In this document: in pieces, positions 1 through 8,303 of the stretch | Position numbering within the stretch: the stretch's first letter is position 1 | Layout: every line of letters begins with the position of its first letter | Virus record (IMG/VR): IMGVR_UViG_3300004095_000011 | Span: 1 to 26,973 of that record | Length of the DNA stretch: 26,973 nucleotides | Direction: 5' to 3' (one strand) | From: a virus | Program-made: the position numbers and the translations under genes | Notes under the pieces: generated by a model | Database searches by the model: none | Told to the model about the DNA's origin: nothing | What the model saw: the letters and a program-made list of their open reading frames with translations, nothing else

Positions 1-1
1 C

Positions 2-388
2 TTGTTCGGAGTTCAACAGTCAACTGGTACTGCTACATTGAACGCTAGTGCGTTTAACTTAGCTGGATTGCAGAGTTTGACACTTGGTGCGGTTAGTTTA
101 GGAGTTGGTTCAGCTACAATTACACAATTTAGTACTGACCCATACTTTACAGCTAACAGCGATAACGTATTACCTACGCAGAAAGCAATTAAAGCATATA
201 TTACAGCCCAAATTGGTGGTGGATCAAGTAGTTTGAACGTAAATACTATTACTTCGGGTCAGATATATATTGCTAACAATACGATAAGTAATACATCAGG
301 CAATCAAATATACGTAAGCAGTAAGATGCTGTTTACGGGCGGAATTGACGGGGCACCTGTTGCTCTAGCATTCTTTAGCCAACGATAA
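2..388 (+). CDS. Phage virion structural / tail-fibre protein, C-terminal part (5' end outside window)
   Basis: This frame is open to the left edge, so 128 residues are a C-terminal fragment. The first codon seen is TTG and is probably not the true start. The visible part is low-complexity, rich in Ser, Thr, Ala and Gly with alternating hydrophobic residues, as in beta-structured fibre proteins. Around residues 45-70 there is a segment containing DNVLPTQKAIKAYI, a pattern I associate with the C-termini of large virion structural proteins of T4-like cyanophages. The tail after it is again beta-rich and Asn/Ser-rich. The next gene starts 20 bases downstream behind a good ribosome site, consistent with a structural operon. 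No enzymatic motif is seen. The family assignment rests on composition, this motif and context. Confidence 0.6.
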   Translation: MFGVQQSTGTATLNASAFNLAGLQSLTLGAVSLGVGSATITQFSTDPYFTANSDNVLPTQKAIKAYITAQIGGGSSSLNVNTITSGQIYIANNTISNTSGNQIYVSSKMLFTGGIDGAPVALAFFSQR

Positions 389-408
389 CATTTTTGGAGA
401 AATAACAA

Positions 409-741
409 ATGGCAACAGGTAGATTAAATCTAGGCGGTACTGGTATACAGTTAGGTACAACTAACACAACTTTGTATACAGTACCGAACAACAACTACGC
501 GGTGTTCAACGTTTCGTTGACTAACACAAGCGCAACAGCAGTAACTATTAAATTAGCATTGGCAAGCAGTACTACACCAAACGCAAACGAGTGGATCGAG
601 CAACAAACTACAATCGTAGGTTATGGTGTTTTTGAGCGTACTGGTCTTGTATTACAAGCTGGTTACAGCGTAGTAGCATTGTGCAGTTCAGCTACCACAG
701 TTAATGCATGTGTGTACGGAATTGAAACATCAACAACCTAA
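409..741 (+). CDS. Small phage structural protein (110 aa), fibre-associated
   Basis: A short, Thr/Ala/Asn-rich protein with no signal peptide or membrane segment. It begins MATGRLNLGGTGIQL and continues as alternating polar and hydrophobic beta-strand-like segments, ending in a hydrophobic stretch with two cysteines near residues 91 and 99. Similar small proteins lie next to fibre genes in T4-like marine phages; the exact role is not known to me. The ATG follows a TTTTGGAGAAATAACAA leader, with GGAG at suitable spacing, which supports this start. It lies between two fibre-type genes on the same strand, so a minor virion or fibre-tip role is an inference from position and composition only. 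Confidence 0.6.
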   Translation: MATGRLNLGGTGIQLGTTNTTLYTVPNNNYAVFNVSLTNTSATAVTIKLALASSTTPNANEWIEQQTTIVGYGVFERTGLVLQAGYSVVALCSSATTVNACVYGIETSTT

Positions 742-771
742 TAAGAACTAGAAACATAAGAGAGATAAAAT

Positions 772-1878
772 ATGGCACGTTATAATACCGTCTTACCGAC
801 AACGTCGATTAGCAGTAACACATCTGTTACTGTCCCAGGCGCCGGTCAATTTACAGAATTCACTGGTTCAACATCTGCTGTAACTATTCCGGATCCTACA
901 GTATATTACGGCCAGACACAAACTTTTTTCAATAACACATCTGGATCAATTACGTTAACAACTCCAGCTGGATCTTTTTTAGGAAAAGGTTCAAGCGGAT
1001 CTTCAATACAAACTATAGTTGCTGGTGCTGCAATAACATTAGCTTCCGATGGTGCTAGTTATGTTATCACTGCGGCAAACGGTGGTGGTGTTGCAGCAAG
1101 TACACTAACAGCTAGTTCAACAGTTTCATTAAGCCCAGCTGCACTAGTTTCAATTAGTCCAACAGGCGGTTTGACTATCGCCCCAAGTAGCGTTACAGGA
1201 ACTATGGATAACGTAACTATTGGCGGCTCAACACCGGCAGCAGGAAACTTTAGTAGCATTGGTGCTACTAGCCGCGGTACTGGTTTATTCACAACATTGG
1301 GTGCTAACAGTACTGTTACACTAAGTCCATCAAACGCCAGTGTAACAATTAGTCCATCTGGTACTGGTAACGTAGTTATTAACCCAGCAACTGCTGGTAC
1401 AATGGATAATATATCAATTGGCGCAACTACACAGGCGGCAGGTAAATTTACTACTTTATCATCTAGCGGTTTAACAACATTTACTAATGGTACACAAGGT
1501 TCAAGTGCTACTTCTGGACAATCTGTATTATTTTCAGGCGGCGTTGGTATTGCTGGTACATTGTATACTGTTGGTTTAGTTGAAACTTCTAGTATAGCAT
1601 TTAAAGAAAATATTAGTCCTATTACAGGTGCTTTAGACGCTATATTAAATTTGACTGGTGTAACGTACGATCGTAAAGATAATAAAAAACATGAAGCTGG
1701 TTTAATCGCTGAACATGTTTATAAATTTGCTCCAGATTTAGTTGCTCTAGACGAAAAAGGTAAGCCTTATGGTATTCATTATACTAAGATCAGTGCTTAT
1801 CTAATTGAATGTGTTAAGACACTTCAAGCAGAAATTGATCAATTAAAAGGTAAGAAAAAAACTAAAGGTATTAAGTAA
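772..1878 (+). CDS. Tail-fibre protein with C-terminal S74 intramolecular chaperone domain
   Basis: A 368-residue fibre protein. Residues 1-265 are Ser/Thr/Gly-rich beta structure holding two copies of a repeat of about 50 residues (114-163 and 178-229). Residues 272-360 form a peptidase S74 / endosialidase-type chaperone domain, which trimerises a fibre and then cleaves itself off. The Ser-Lys dyad fits S273 and K278, in SSIAFKENI, the same five-residue spacing as in the classical SDxRxKxxI signature; the usual Asp and Arg are replaced by Ser and Ala. The domain continues with GLIAEHVYKFAPDLV and a Lys-rich coiled-coil-like tail. The stop is one base before the next ATG, so translation is probably coupled. 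Release of the domain would give a mature fibre of about 272 residues. The family call is strong; self-cleavage is inferred. Confidence 0.85.
   Translation: MARYNTVLPTTSISSNTSVTVPGAGQFTEFTGSTSAVTIPDPTVYYGQTQTFFNNTSGSITLTTPAGSFLGKGSSGSSIQTIVAGAAITLASDGASYVITAANGGGVAASTLTASSTVSLSPAALVSISPTGGLTIAPSSVTGTMDNVTIGGSTPAAGNFSSIGATSRGTGLFTTLGANSTVTLSPSNASVTISPSGTGNVVINPATAGTMDNISIGATTQAAGKFTTLSSSGLTTFTNGTQGSSATSGQSVLFSGGVGIAGTLYTVGLVETSSIAFKENISPITGALDAILNLTGVTYDRKDNKKHEAGLIAEHVYKFAPDLVALDEKGKPYGIHYTKISAYLIECVKTLQAEIDQLKGKKKTKGIK
1111..1458 (+). repeat. Two-copy internal repeat in the S74 fibre gene
   Basis: Codons 114-163 (1111-1260) and 178-229 (1303-1458) encode two diverged copies of a beta-rich fibre unit. 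Shared landmarks are S-TV-LSP near the start, SISP/TISP in the middle, then GTMDN-(V/I)-(T/S)-IG and AAG-(N/K)-F at the end. This looks like a tandem duplication typical of elongating phage fibre shafts. Confidence 0.75.
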
Positions 1879-1879
1879 A

Positions 1880-2983
1880 ATGGCAACACTACTAGGCGGA
1901 AGCTCAACAAGTTTTACCGATTTAACACTACCTAGCGGCCCAACAACTGATCGTCCAGGTAGTCCGGTTAAAGGATATATTCGATATAATACAACCTTCG
2001 GGCTGGTAGAATTTTACGATGGTACAAATTGGCGCCAAGTTACTGGATACAGTAGCGGTAGTATTGGTACAGGCGGTGATGCTATTACTGTTACTAAAGA
2101 TGGTAGCGGTATTATGCATCAATTTACCAGCGTAACTAGTGCTACATTTACCCCAACATTTACTGGATATGTACAAGTATTAGTAGTTGGTGGCGGTGGT
2201 GGATCTGGTGGCGGTTGGGCCGGAGGCGGAGGTGGAGGCGGAGTTGTCTTTAATAGAGCATATCCCGTAACCGCAGGCGTTGGTATTCCGTTAAACGTTG
2301 GTGGCGGTGGTGGTAACCCTGGAAACGGCGGTAACAGCACATTTGGTTCTATTACAGCTTACGGCGGAGGCGGTTCAGGCTATTGGGATAATGGCGGACA
2401 ACCAAACGGTGGCGCAGGCGCAACAACTGGATATATCGGTGGATCTGGCGGAGGCGGGGGAAATACTAGTATTGACGGTAGCCGTATGCGTTGTAGTGGT
2501 GGCCGTGGAATTAGTGGACAAGGATTCCCAGGTGGCGCCGGAGTTCGTTACAACGATGACGGCGAAAATACTCACAACGGTGGTGGTGGTGGCGGAGCTG
2601 GAGCACCAGGCGGCGATTCGCAAGATGCCAATATCCGTTCAGCAACAGTTGGCGGAGCAGGTGCCGCTAGTGATATTATGGGTGAAGTATATTACTGGGG
2701 AGGCGGTGGCGCAAGCGGACCACATATTTGCGATGGCGGCGGCGGAAACGGCGGAGTAGGTGGTGGTGGTGGTGGCGCAAGTCATTACTATCCAGGATTA
2801 TCATTGGCATGGAGCTCAGGTATAGGCGGCGGACAAGCTCTTAACCAAGGCGGCAATGCTAGCAATAACGGCACACACGGCAACGGCGGTGGCGCAGGTG
2901 GCGCAAATACTGGCGGAGGCGGAGGCGGAGGCGGAGGCGGCGGAAATAACGGCGGTTCTGGCATTGTAGTCGTAAGATATTAA
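1880..2983 (+). CDS. Glycine-rich tail-fibre / adhesin-type protein, copy 1
   Basis: This 367-residue protein is the first of three tandem paralogues. Residues 20-60 form a small beta module (GYIRYNTTFGLVEFYDGTNW) found in phage fibre proteins. A second module near 75-105 (FTPTFTGYVQVLVVGGGG) leads into a very glycine-rich C-terminal two thirds with runs of Gly broken by variable loops, ending GSGIVVVRY. This architecture resembles the glycine-rich, receptor-binding domains of T-even gp38 adhesins, whose poly-Gly helices pack together and whose intervening loops contact the receptor. The ATG lies one base after the preceding stop. A hexanucleotide repeat sits near its 3' end. Receptor binding is an inference; the glycine-rich fold class and the fibre context are clear. 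Confidence 0.75.
   Translation: MATLLGGSSTSFTDLTLPSGPTTDRPGSPVKGYIRYNTTFGLVEFYDGTNWRQVTGYSSGSIGTGGDAITVTKDGSGIMHQFTSVTSATFTPTFTGYVQVLVVGGGGGSGGGWAGGGGGGGVVFNRAYPVTAGVGIPLNVGGGGGNPGNGGNSTFGSITAYGGGGSGYWDNGGQPNGGAGATTGYIGGSGGGGGNTSIDGSRMRCSGGRGISGQGFPGGAGVRYNDDGENTHNGGGGGGAGAPGGDSQDANIRSATVGGAGAASDIMGEVYYWGGGGASGPHICDGGGGNGGVGGGGGGASHYYPGLSLAWSSGIGGGQALNQGGNASNNGTHGNGGGAGGANTGGGGGGGGGGGNNGGSGIVVVRY
2912..2944 (+). repeat. GGCGGA hexanucleotide repeat in glycine-rich gene
   Basis: Four perfect GGCGGA units (2912-2935) are followed by GGCGGC and GGA, all in frame and encoding a Gly run just before the C-terminal tail. Unit gain or loss would change the length by two Gly per unit without breaking the frame. 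Confidence 0.85.
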
Positions 2984-2997
2984 TAAGAGAACAATAA

Positions 2998-4158
2998 ATG
3001 GCACAGTTAAAAACAACAAGTTTTAGTCAAGATGGATTCTTATATCTTCCAGTAGGATCCACTGGCCAAAGATCTACAAACACCGCAGGCGCTATTCGTG
3101 TTAATTCGGATAATAACCTTATTGAATTTTATGATTCAGTAGGTTGGAGACCACTTACTGGTGTAAGTAAAGGATCTATTGGAACCGGCGGCGACCAAAT
3201 TTTATATGCTACGTCAAATACAGGACGCGGTAATGGAGTAACTCACATATTCACAAGTACAGGCGGAGCAACATTCACTCCAACATTTACTGGTACTGTA
3301 GAAGTATTAGTAATTGCAGGTGGCGGTTCAGGCGGTACTCACTTAGGCGGCGGAGGAGGAGGAGGCGGTATGGTTTATAACCGTACTTATCCTGTATCAG
3401 CTGGTACTGGTATTCCGTTAAGTGTCGGAGCAGGAGCACCAACTCCAAGTTTTCCTAATCCAGGTATTACTGGATCAAATAGTGCGTTTGGTTCTATTAC
3501 TGCTTATGGTGGCGGCGGCGGCGGCGACTGGGATAGTAATGCGGCACAACCAGGGGGTTCTGGTGGTGGCGCTTGTAGCGGATCACAAGGAAGTGGTTCC
3601 AATAGTAACAACGGAACTAACGACAGTCGTAACCGTAATATGGGCGGCCGTGGTGTTACAGGACAAGGTTTTCCAGGCGGATCTGGAGTAAGATATAATA
3701 ACCAAGGCCAAGATATGCACCGTACAGGTGGCGGTGGCGGAGCAGGCGGACCTGGCGGCAATGCTAAAGATGATGTTCATTCTGGTGGCATTGGCCACGG
3801 CGGTCCAGGAGCTGCCAACGATATTTTAGGTTATACATTGTATTGGGCAGGCGGTGGCGGAAGTACTGCTCACTATGGTGATGGACAATGTGCTGCAGCT
3901 GGAGGTATTGGCGGTGGCGGTGGCGGAAATATTCACCACAACGCAGGAAGTCCTATTGGTTATCCTAGCACTGGAACATATGACGGTGTAGGCGGCGGAT
4001 TTGCTTGGAATGCCGGACAAAGTGCTACAGGACAAAGTTCAGGTGGACAAGCTGGACAAAACACTGGTAGTGGCGGCGGAGGTCTAGCTTATAATTATTC
4101 TGGATCTGGATTCAACGGTGGTGCCGGCGCTAACGGTATTGTTATTGTAAAATATTAA
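2998..4158 (+). CDS. Glycine-rich tail-fibre / adhesin-type protein, copy 2
   Basis: This 386-residue paralogue of the proteins on either side has the same order of parts. There is an N-terminal fibre module (residues about 28-58, with NLIEFYDSVGW), then ATFTPTFTGTVEVLVIAGG at about 98-116, then a glycine-rich region with long variable inserts, then GANGIVIVKY at the C-terminus. A conserved internal block GQGFPGGSGVRYN is shared with the neighbours, while the loops around it differ in length and sequence. This fits a common scaffold with diversified receptor-contact loops. The leader AAGAGAACAATAA before the ATG closely matches the leader of the next copy, so the duplication included the ribosome-binding region. 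The function as a receptor-binding tip is inferred from family architecture. Confidence 0.75.
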   Translation: MAQLKTTSFSQDGFLYLPVGSTGQRSTNTAGAIRVNSDNNLIEFYDSVGWRPLTGVSKGSIGTGGDQILYATSNTGRGNGVTHIFTSTGGATFTPTFTGTVEVLVIAGGGSGGTHLGGGGGGGGMVYNRTYPVSAGTGIPLSVGAGAPTPSFPNPGITGSNSAFGSITAYGGGGGGDWDSNAAQPGGSGGGACSGSQGSGSNSNNGTNDSRNRNMGGRGVTGQGFPGGSGVRYNNQGQDMHRTGGGGGAGGPGGNAKDDVHSGGIGHGGPGAANDILGYTLYWAGGGGSTAHYGDGQCAAAGGIGGGGGGNIHHNAGSPIGYPSTGTYDGVGGGFAWNAGQSATGQSSGGQAGQNTGSGGGGLAYNYSGSGFNGGAGANGIVIVKY

Positions 4159-4169
4159 AGAGAACATAA

Positions 4170-5306
4170 ATGGCAACACTTCAAAATACTACGATTAATT
4201 CAACCGACGGACTAATATTTCCATCTAATTCAACATCTACGGCTCAAGGACTTGCTAAGATGCGTATTAATACCGCTAACGGTCAAAATACATTAGAATT
4301 TGCCGATGGAAACTACTGGCGTCCCGTTACTGGTTATAGTCAAGGTGTAGTAGGCACTGGCGGACAAACAATCGCTTACAATCGTCAAAATATTGTTCAT
4401 ATGTTCACTAGTGTAGGTAGCGGTACATTTACACCAAGTTTTACTGGTAACATTCAAGTATTAATTGTAGGCGGTGGTGGAGGCGCTGGAAACACCTGGG
4501 GCGGGGGCGGAGGCGGGGGCGGCGTTGTCTATCAACGTAACTATCCAGTAACAGCCGGAACACCATACCCAGTGAACGTTGGCGGTGGCGGATCAAATGC
4601 TAATCATTCATCTGGCGGTGGCGGAAGTAGTACATTTAATGGTATCACTGCTAGTGGCGGAGGCGGTGGTGGAAGTTGGACTCATAGCAGTGGCGGAGGT
4701 TGGCCAAGCCCAACTTCTGGACAAAGCGGAGCAAGCGGAGGCGGTGGCTCAAATACAGGTGACGGCACTGATAGTAGAATCAAAAGTCACGGAGGTCTAG
4801 GTATCGCAGGTCAAGGATTTCCAGGTGGTTCTGGTGTAAGATATAATGCGCAGGGCGATAACTGTCACCAAGGTGGCGGTGGCGGTGGCGCAGGTGGTCC
4901 TGGCGGAACAATGAGCGATACTTTTAATAATCGTCGAAATGGGTGGAACGGAGATAGTATCAAAGGTGGCCCAGGAATGGCTAGTAATATTCTTGGTCAA
5001 GAACTATATTGGGGCGGCGGTGGCGGCGGTGGCGCACATATCGGTTTTGGTTACGCTTCTGGAGGTATCGGAGGCGGTGGTGGCGGTTCAAGTCACCATA
5101 CTGGTCCTTACGGAAGCCCTGCCTCACGTCACGGGGAAGGTGGTGGACAAGCTCTTAATCGTGGCTACGGCGGCCCAGCAGACGGTACACAAGGTCACGG
5201 AGTTGCTAGCGGATGGCAAGGCGGAGTTAATACCGGTGGCGGGGGCGGCGGCGGATGTCACGGACACGCTGGCGGCGGTTCTGGTATAGTTGTTATAAAA
5301 TATTAA
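4170..5306 (+). CDS. Glycine-rich tail-fibre / adhesin-type protein, copy 3
   Basis: Third paralogue, 378 residues. It keeps the N-terminal fibre module (NTLEFADGNYWRPVTGYSQG, about residues 45-65), the FTPSFTGNIQVLIVGGGG block, the internal GQGFPGGSGVRYN block and the terminal GSGIVVIKY. The variable loops contain several His, Asn and Ser residues near the C-terminal third. Its ATG is 11 bases after the stop of copy 2, behind AAGAGAACATAA, nearly the same leader as copy 2. It is the last clear virion gene before the enzyme island. As with its siblings, the scaffold and context suggest a host-recognition adhesin, but no receptor can be named. Confidence 0.75.
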   Translation: MATLQNTTINSTDGLIFPSNSTSTAQGLAKMRINTANGQNTLEFADGNYWRPVTGYSQGVVGTGGQTIAYNRQNIVHMFTSVGSGTFTPSFTGNIQVLIVGGGGGAGNTWGGGGGGGGVVYQRNYPVTAGTPYPVNVGGGGSNANHSSGGGGSSTFNGITASGGGGGGSWTHSSGGGWPSPTSGQSGASGGGGSNTGDGTDSRIKSHGGLGIAGQGFPGGSGVRYNAQGDNCHQGGGGGGAGGPGGTMSDTFNNRRNGWNGDSIKGGPGMASNILGQELYWGGGGGGGAHIGFGYASGGIGGGGGGSSHHTGPYGSPASRHGEGGGQALNRGYGGPADGTQGHGVASGWQGGVNTGGGGGGGCHGHAGGGSGIVVIKY

Positions 5307-5312
5307 TACTCA

Positions 5313-5346
5313 GTTTGTTCCAGCTTAAATAAAGCATGGAACAAAC
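5313..5346 (+). repeat. Inverted repeat / hairpin covering the start codon of the SGNH gene
   Basis: GTTTGTTCCA (5313-5322) pairs perfectly with TGGAACAAAC (5337-5346). GCTT and AAGC inside the loop can extend the stem past one bulged A. The ATG of the next gene (5336-5338) is inside the structure. No T-run follows, so it is not a classical intrinsic terminator; it may limit translation or protect the 3' end of the fibre transcript. Confidence 0.5.
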
Positions 5347-6073
5347 ACTGGGAATATTTGGCGATTCTTACGCTGCAATAAATAAAAAAGTATATCATAC
5401 TGGCTGGAGTCAATATCTTGAAGATTTAACACCTTACAAGATACACAATCATGCGATCAGCGGTAGTAGTTTATATCACGCATGGAAACAATTTACCAAT
5501 TTTCAAAATTCTTACGATAAGATAGTGTTTGTAGTTACCCACTGGGCACGACAATATATTGAAAATTTAGATGACGGAGAAACCCCGCTCGCACATATAT
5601 CTAGTATAAATCATCTAGAATATCATTTAAAAAATCAAACAACTCCTGTTCCTGTTCGGAAACAATTATTAAATTTATATAATTACTGGATTCATGTAGG
5701 CAATGAACAACAGCGTAGAGATTATCATTTATTAATGTTAAATGATATTCGAACTAAAAGACCAGACGCTTTGATAATATCGGCAATACCTGAAACAGAA
5801 AGTCTTTACATGCATCCAGATCAAATAGATATCAATTCAATAGGAGAAATTGATATTAGTTATTACTTAGGCCCTAATGCTAATGACTGGTGGAAAAAAT
5901 ATGATTGTCGAAGACAAAATCATATGAATGATATTAATAATCAATTGTTTGCCAAGTGTATTAACACGTGGCTAGACACCAATCAACTCGATATGAAGTC
6001 TATTGAATGGCAAGCAGACACTAATCGTCCGTTTGAATATTATTTTGAAAAAAGTTTAGACTGGAGGCTTTGA
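5336..6073 (+). CDS. SGNH/GDSL-hydrolase-like protein
   Basis: This 245-residue soluble protein begins with a strand and LGIFGDSYA, a block I motif in which S11 would be the nucleophile (GDS at 9-11). AISGSSL (about 41-46) fits the block II glycine. Near the C-terminus D190 and H196 (DCRRQNH), followed by a helix NNQLFAKCI, fit the Asp/His block V of SGNH esterases. The usual Asn of block III is not obvious (VVTHWARQ). The family contains esterases and deacetylases acting on lipids, glycans and acylated sugars. It is the first gene after the fibre operon, its start codon lies in a hairpin, and its 3' end overlaps the convergent gene by 18 bases. The family call is fair; the substrate is unknown. 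Confidence 0.65.
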   Translation: MEQTLGIFGDSYAAINKKVYHTGWSQYLEDLTPYKIHNHAISGSSLYHAWKQFTNFQNSYDKIVFVVTHWARQYIENLDDGETPLAHISSINHLEYHLKNQTTPVPVRKQLLNLYNYWIHVGNEQQRRDYHLLMLNDIRTKRPDALIISAIPETESLYMHPDQIDINSIGEIDISYYLGPNANDWWKKYDCRRQNHMNDINNQLFAKCINTWLDTNQLDMKSIEWQADTNRPFEYYFEKSLDWRL

Positions 6074-6808
6074 ATGATCGTACGGACATCCGCTTGCTCT
6101 AGCTTCAGCAAGTGCGGCATATCTTTCTTTTAATGGTCTAAAACGATTTTTCATTTTAATTTGATCGCACAAATAGATTTCATCCCACGGTGTTGGCTGT
6201 TCTACTAACTTAACTGCTTCATCACTACGGAATTTAAAATAAGCCATAGCATCGCCTTTTTTAATTACAATAGTTTCTCTATTAGACCTAACTTCAAATA
6301 CAAGCTCTACGGGCCTAGTCCATTTACTAATATCGTATTCGCCAGGAATCATCGTAGCTTTTTCAGTAAAATCGTTGTGATGTAAAAATGCTGGCATTAC
6401 TTGCACTATCATACTTTCTGTACAAGTAAATTGATTCAACCAATCAAGCCCAACTAGCGGATAAGGATCTATACCTCTTGCGTCATTATATAAAAATCGT
6501 GTGTCGATTAATTTATCAAATACTGTTTGATTAATATTTGGACACCATATTCTATTAGGTTCTGTATCAATTTCACTTACTTCAACATCTATAGTAAGAT
6601 CAAACGGTGCTCTGAAAACAAATGTATTTTTTAAAAAATCAGTATTTGCCGGGCATTTTAAATATATAACACCCTTTCTAGTTTTAGTTATATCTTTTAT
6701 TAAACTAGTATAAGGATAATAATCAGGATCCATCAGAGGACGTATTTCCTCTGCGTGATCTTTAAACCAATCGTGGCTAGTAATAAACGACCAATTAACT
6801 ATTTTCAT
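6056..6808 (-). CDS. Halogenase-associated protein of unknown function, paralogue A
   Basis: A 250-residue protein of unknown function, read from an ATG that overlaps the halogenase stop as ATGA (6805-6808), so the two are translationally coupled. It is visibly related to the protein on the other side of the halogenase. Both have a K-(R/x)-C block followed by a P-x-x-D-x-x-I strand (here residues 51-73), a later PG-x-x-D block (about 155-159) followed by a hydrophobic strand, a KGDAMAY-like turn (184-190), and a C-terminal CPY motif (241-243). It may belong to the DUF6065-like group of small beta-rich proteins, but I hold this loosely. No catalytic motif is evident. Position suggests a partner or substrate-handling protein for the halogenase. 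Confidence 0.6.
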   Translation of the reverse strand: MKIVNWSFITSHDWFKDHAEEIRPLMDPDYYPYTSLIKDITKTRKGVIYLKCPANTDFLKNTFVFRAPFDLTIDVEVSEIDTEPNRIWCPNINQTVFDKLIDTRFLYNDARGIDPYPLVGLDWLNQFTCTESMIVQVMPAFLHHNDFTEKATMIPGEYDISKWTRPVELVFEVRSNRETIVIKKGDAMAYFKFRSDEAVKLVEQPTPWDEIYLCDQIKMKNRFRPLKERYAALAEARASGCPYDHSKPPV

Positions 6809-8301
6809 ATAATGCTGGTCTCAAAAATTCTATCTACTAACTGACTATGTAACATTCCAGCGACATGTCTATGTTTATCATGTTTAACAAAATTTCTTAA
6901 CATAATATTTTCTGCTTCTTCCGGACTCAACGGAATATTTCGCGGAGCTACTGGATATCCCATTTGTATCAGGATAGCACTGAAATTAACACCATTGAAA
7001 ATTGTGTTAAATCTGCCCTTGTAAGGTAAAGTTGCCTTAGGATTTGCTATTAAATCAATATGATGTTGCATACGTTCGCTAGGCTTAAATTTATTCTTTA
7101 CATAATTCCAGAAAGGAGTAGTACGTTCATTACGGTCATAGTGCACCGCTACAAAATCTACAACGTCTTCGAAATACATTTTCATAGTTTGATTAAAATA
7201 GTCTGTGCTATTTTGATCATAGAATTGTTCTCTAAGGGCATTATGTATTTGTGTTGCGCCCGATGTAATTAATGCTATACCTGTGCTTTCCAGTGGTTCT
7301 ACAAATCCAGCACTTAGACCAATTTGTACGCAATTACCTTTCCACTGATCTTCATTATAAAATGGAGTCCAATCAATCACTCTAACTGTGTCACGATCAA
7401 TTCGATTATTCCAGTATTTTACAAAGTAATCTTTAGCTTCTTCTGGATCTGTAACACTACGATTGAATAGCATCCCAGACCCAATACGACTGCTAACTCC
7501 AATTTTCCAAATCCAACCGTGGTCTACCGCTTCGCATTCAGCAAACGGTTTAAATTCTTTATCTCTGTCTTCATATGGAACTGGGTGTACTACAGCCGTA
7601 TCTACAAATAATCTATCCGACAAATCAACACGTTTATCAGCTTGTCTTAAGATACTTCTAAATCCTGTACAGTCCACAAACAAATCACCTTCTACAATTT
7701 CTCCGTTTTTAAGTATTAAATGATCTATGTCACCGTTTTCTTTATGAGCAATATCGACTACATCTGATCGAATAATCTTAATGGCATTTTTTAGCTTATC
7801 TTGTATATACATGGTTAGTTTGCCACAATCAACATGATAGCCGTATCCATCGACGGCCATGATACTCGGATCTACTTTATTATGATTAATATTAACGTCG
7901 TATGTTCCAATAGCGTATTTCTTATAATCGTATTGTTGATTCAATGTCCATATATCATGTACGTATACATCATTAGGATAATTGCTGTAACCATATTTTA
8001 AAAGTCTGTTACCTTTATAAAAAGGATGCCAAATTTCATTGCCTGGTTTAGTCCAGTTGGTAAACAAAATACCAGATTTATATCCTGCGTCAATTTTAGG
8101 AAACCAATCGCTTAATTCAAATCCGCATTCATCTAAAAAGTTTTTAAAATTAATTAAAGTAGCTTCACCGACGCCGATAGGGCTACCTACTTCTTTATCA
8201 ACAACTACAATTTCTATCTCAGGGTTGTTGTTATAAAGATATGCGGCAGTCATCCAGCCTGCTGTTCCTCCACCTACAATTACTAACTTTTCTACTTTCA
8301 T
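6805..8301 (-). CDS. Flavin-dependent halogenase (tryptophan halogenase family), copy 1
   Basis: This 498-residue FAD-dependent halogenase would use FADH2, O2 and halide to make hypohalous acid for an electron-rich substrate. An FAD-binding GGGTAGW lies at 10-16. GVGEAT (43-48) and the YKSGILF segment carry the catalytic Lys (K75). The WxWxIP signature is changed to WIWKIG (263-268), and PLEST with the conserved Glu (E338) lies in SAGFVEPLESTG. The start at 8301 is preferred to 8322 because MKVEKLVIVGGG matches family N-termini and AAGGA precedes it, two bases after the upstream stop. It is flanked by two related unknown proteins. VirX1 of cyanophage Syn10 is a known viral member. Substrate and halide are unknown. 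No flavin reductase is seen nearby. Confidence 0.9.
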   Translation of the reverse strand: MKVEKLVIVGGGTAGWMTAAYLYNNNPEIEIVVVDKEVGSPIGVGEATLINFKNFLDECGFELSDWFPKIDAGYKSGILFTNWTKPGNEIWHPFYKGNRLLKYGYSNYPNDVYVHDIWTLNQQYDYKKYAIGTYDVNINHNKVDPSIMAVDGYGYHVDCGKLTMYIQDKLKNAIKIIRSDVVDIAHKENGDIDHLILKNGEIVEGDLFVDCTGFRSILRQADKRVDLSDRLFVDTAVVHPVPYEDRDKEFKPFAECEAVDHGWIWKIGVSSRIGSGMLFNRSVTDPEEAKDYFVKYWNNRIDRDTVRVIDWTPFYNEDQWKGNCVQIGLSAGFVEPLESTGIALITSGATQIHNALREQFYDQNSTDYFNQTMKMYFEDVVDFVAVHYDRNERTTPFWNYVKNKFKPSERMQHHIDLIANPKATLPYKGRFNTIFNGVNFSAILIQMGYPVAPRNIPLSPEEAENIMLRNFVKHDKHRHVAGMLHSQLVDRIFETSII

Positions 8302-8303
8302 AA

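Noticed and set aside
2119-5289. Several long open frames on both strands inside the glycine-rich genes (for example 2298-2759 plus, 3504-3761 minus, 4939-5289 plus)
   Set aside because: They are shadows of GGN-rich codons: low complexity Pro, Val/Ala or Cys/Ala strings with no ribosome sites, fully inside clear fibre genes.
5377-5384. AATAAATA inside the SGNH gene as a late promoter
   Set aside because: It is inside coding sequence, has no gene start downstream within reach, and the sequence is simple Asn/Lys codons; chance match.
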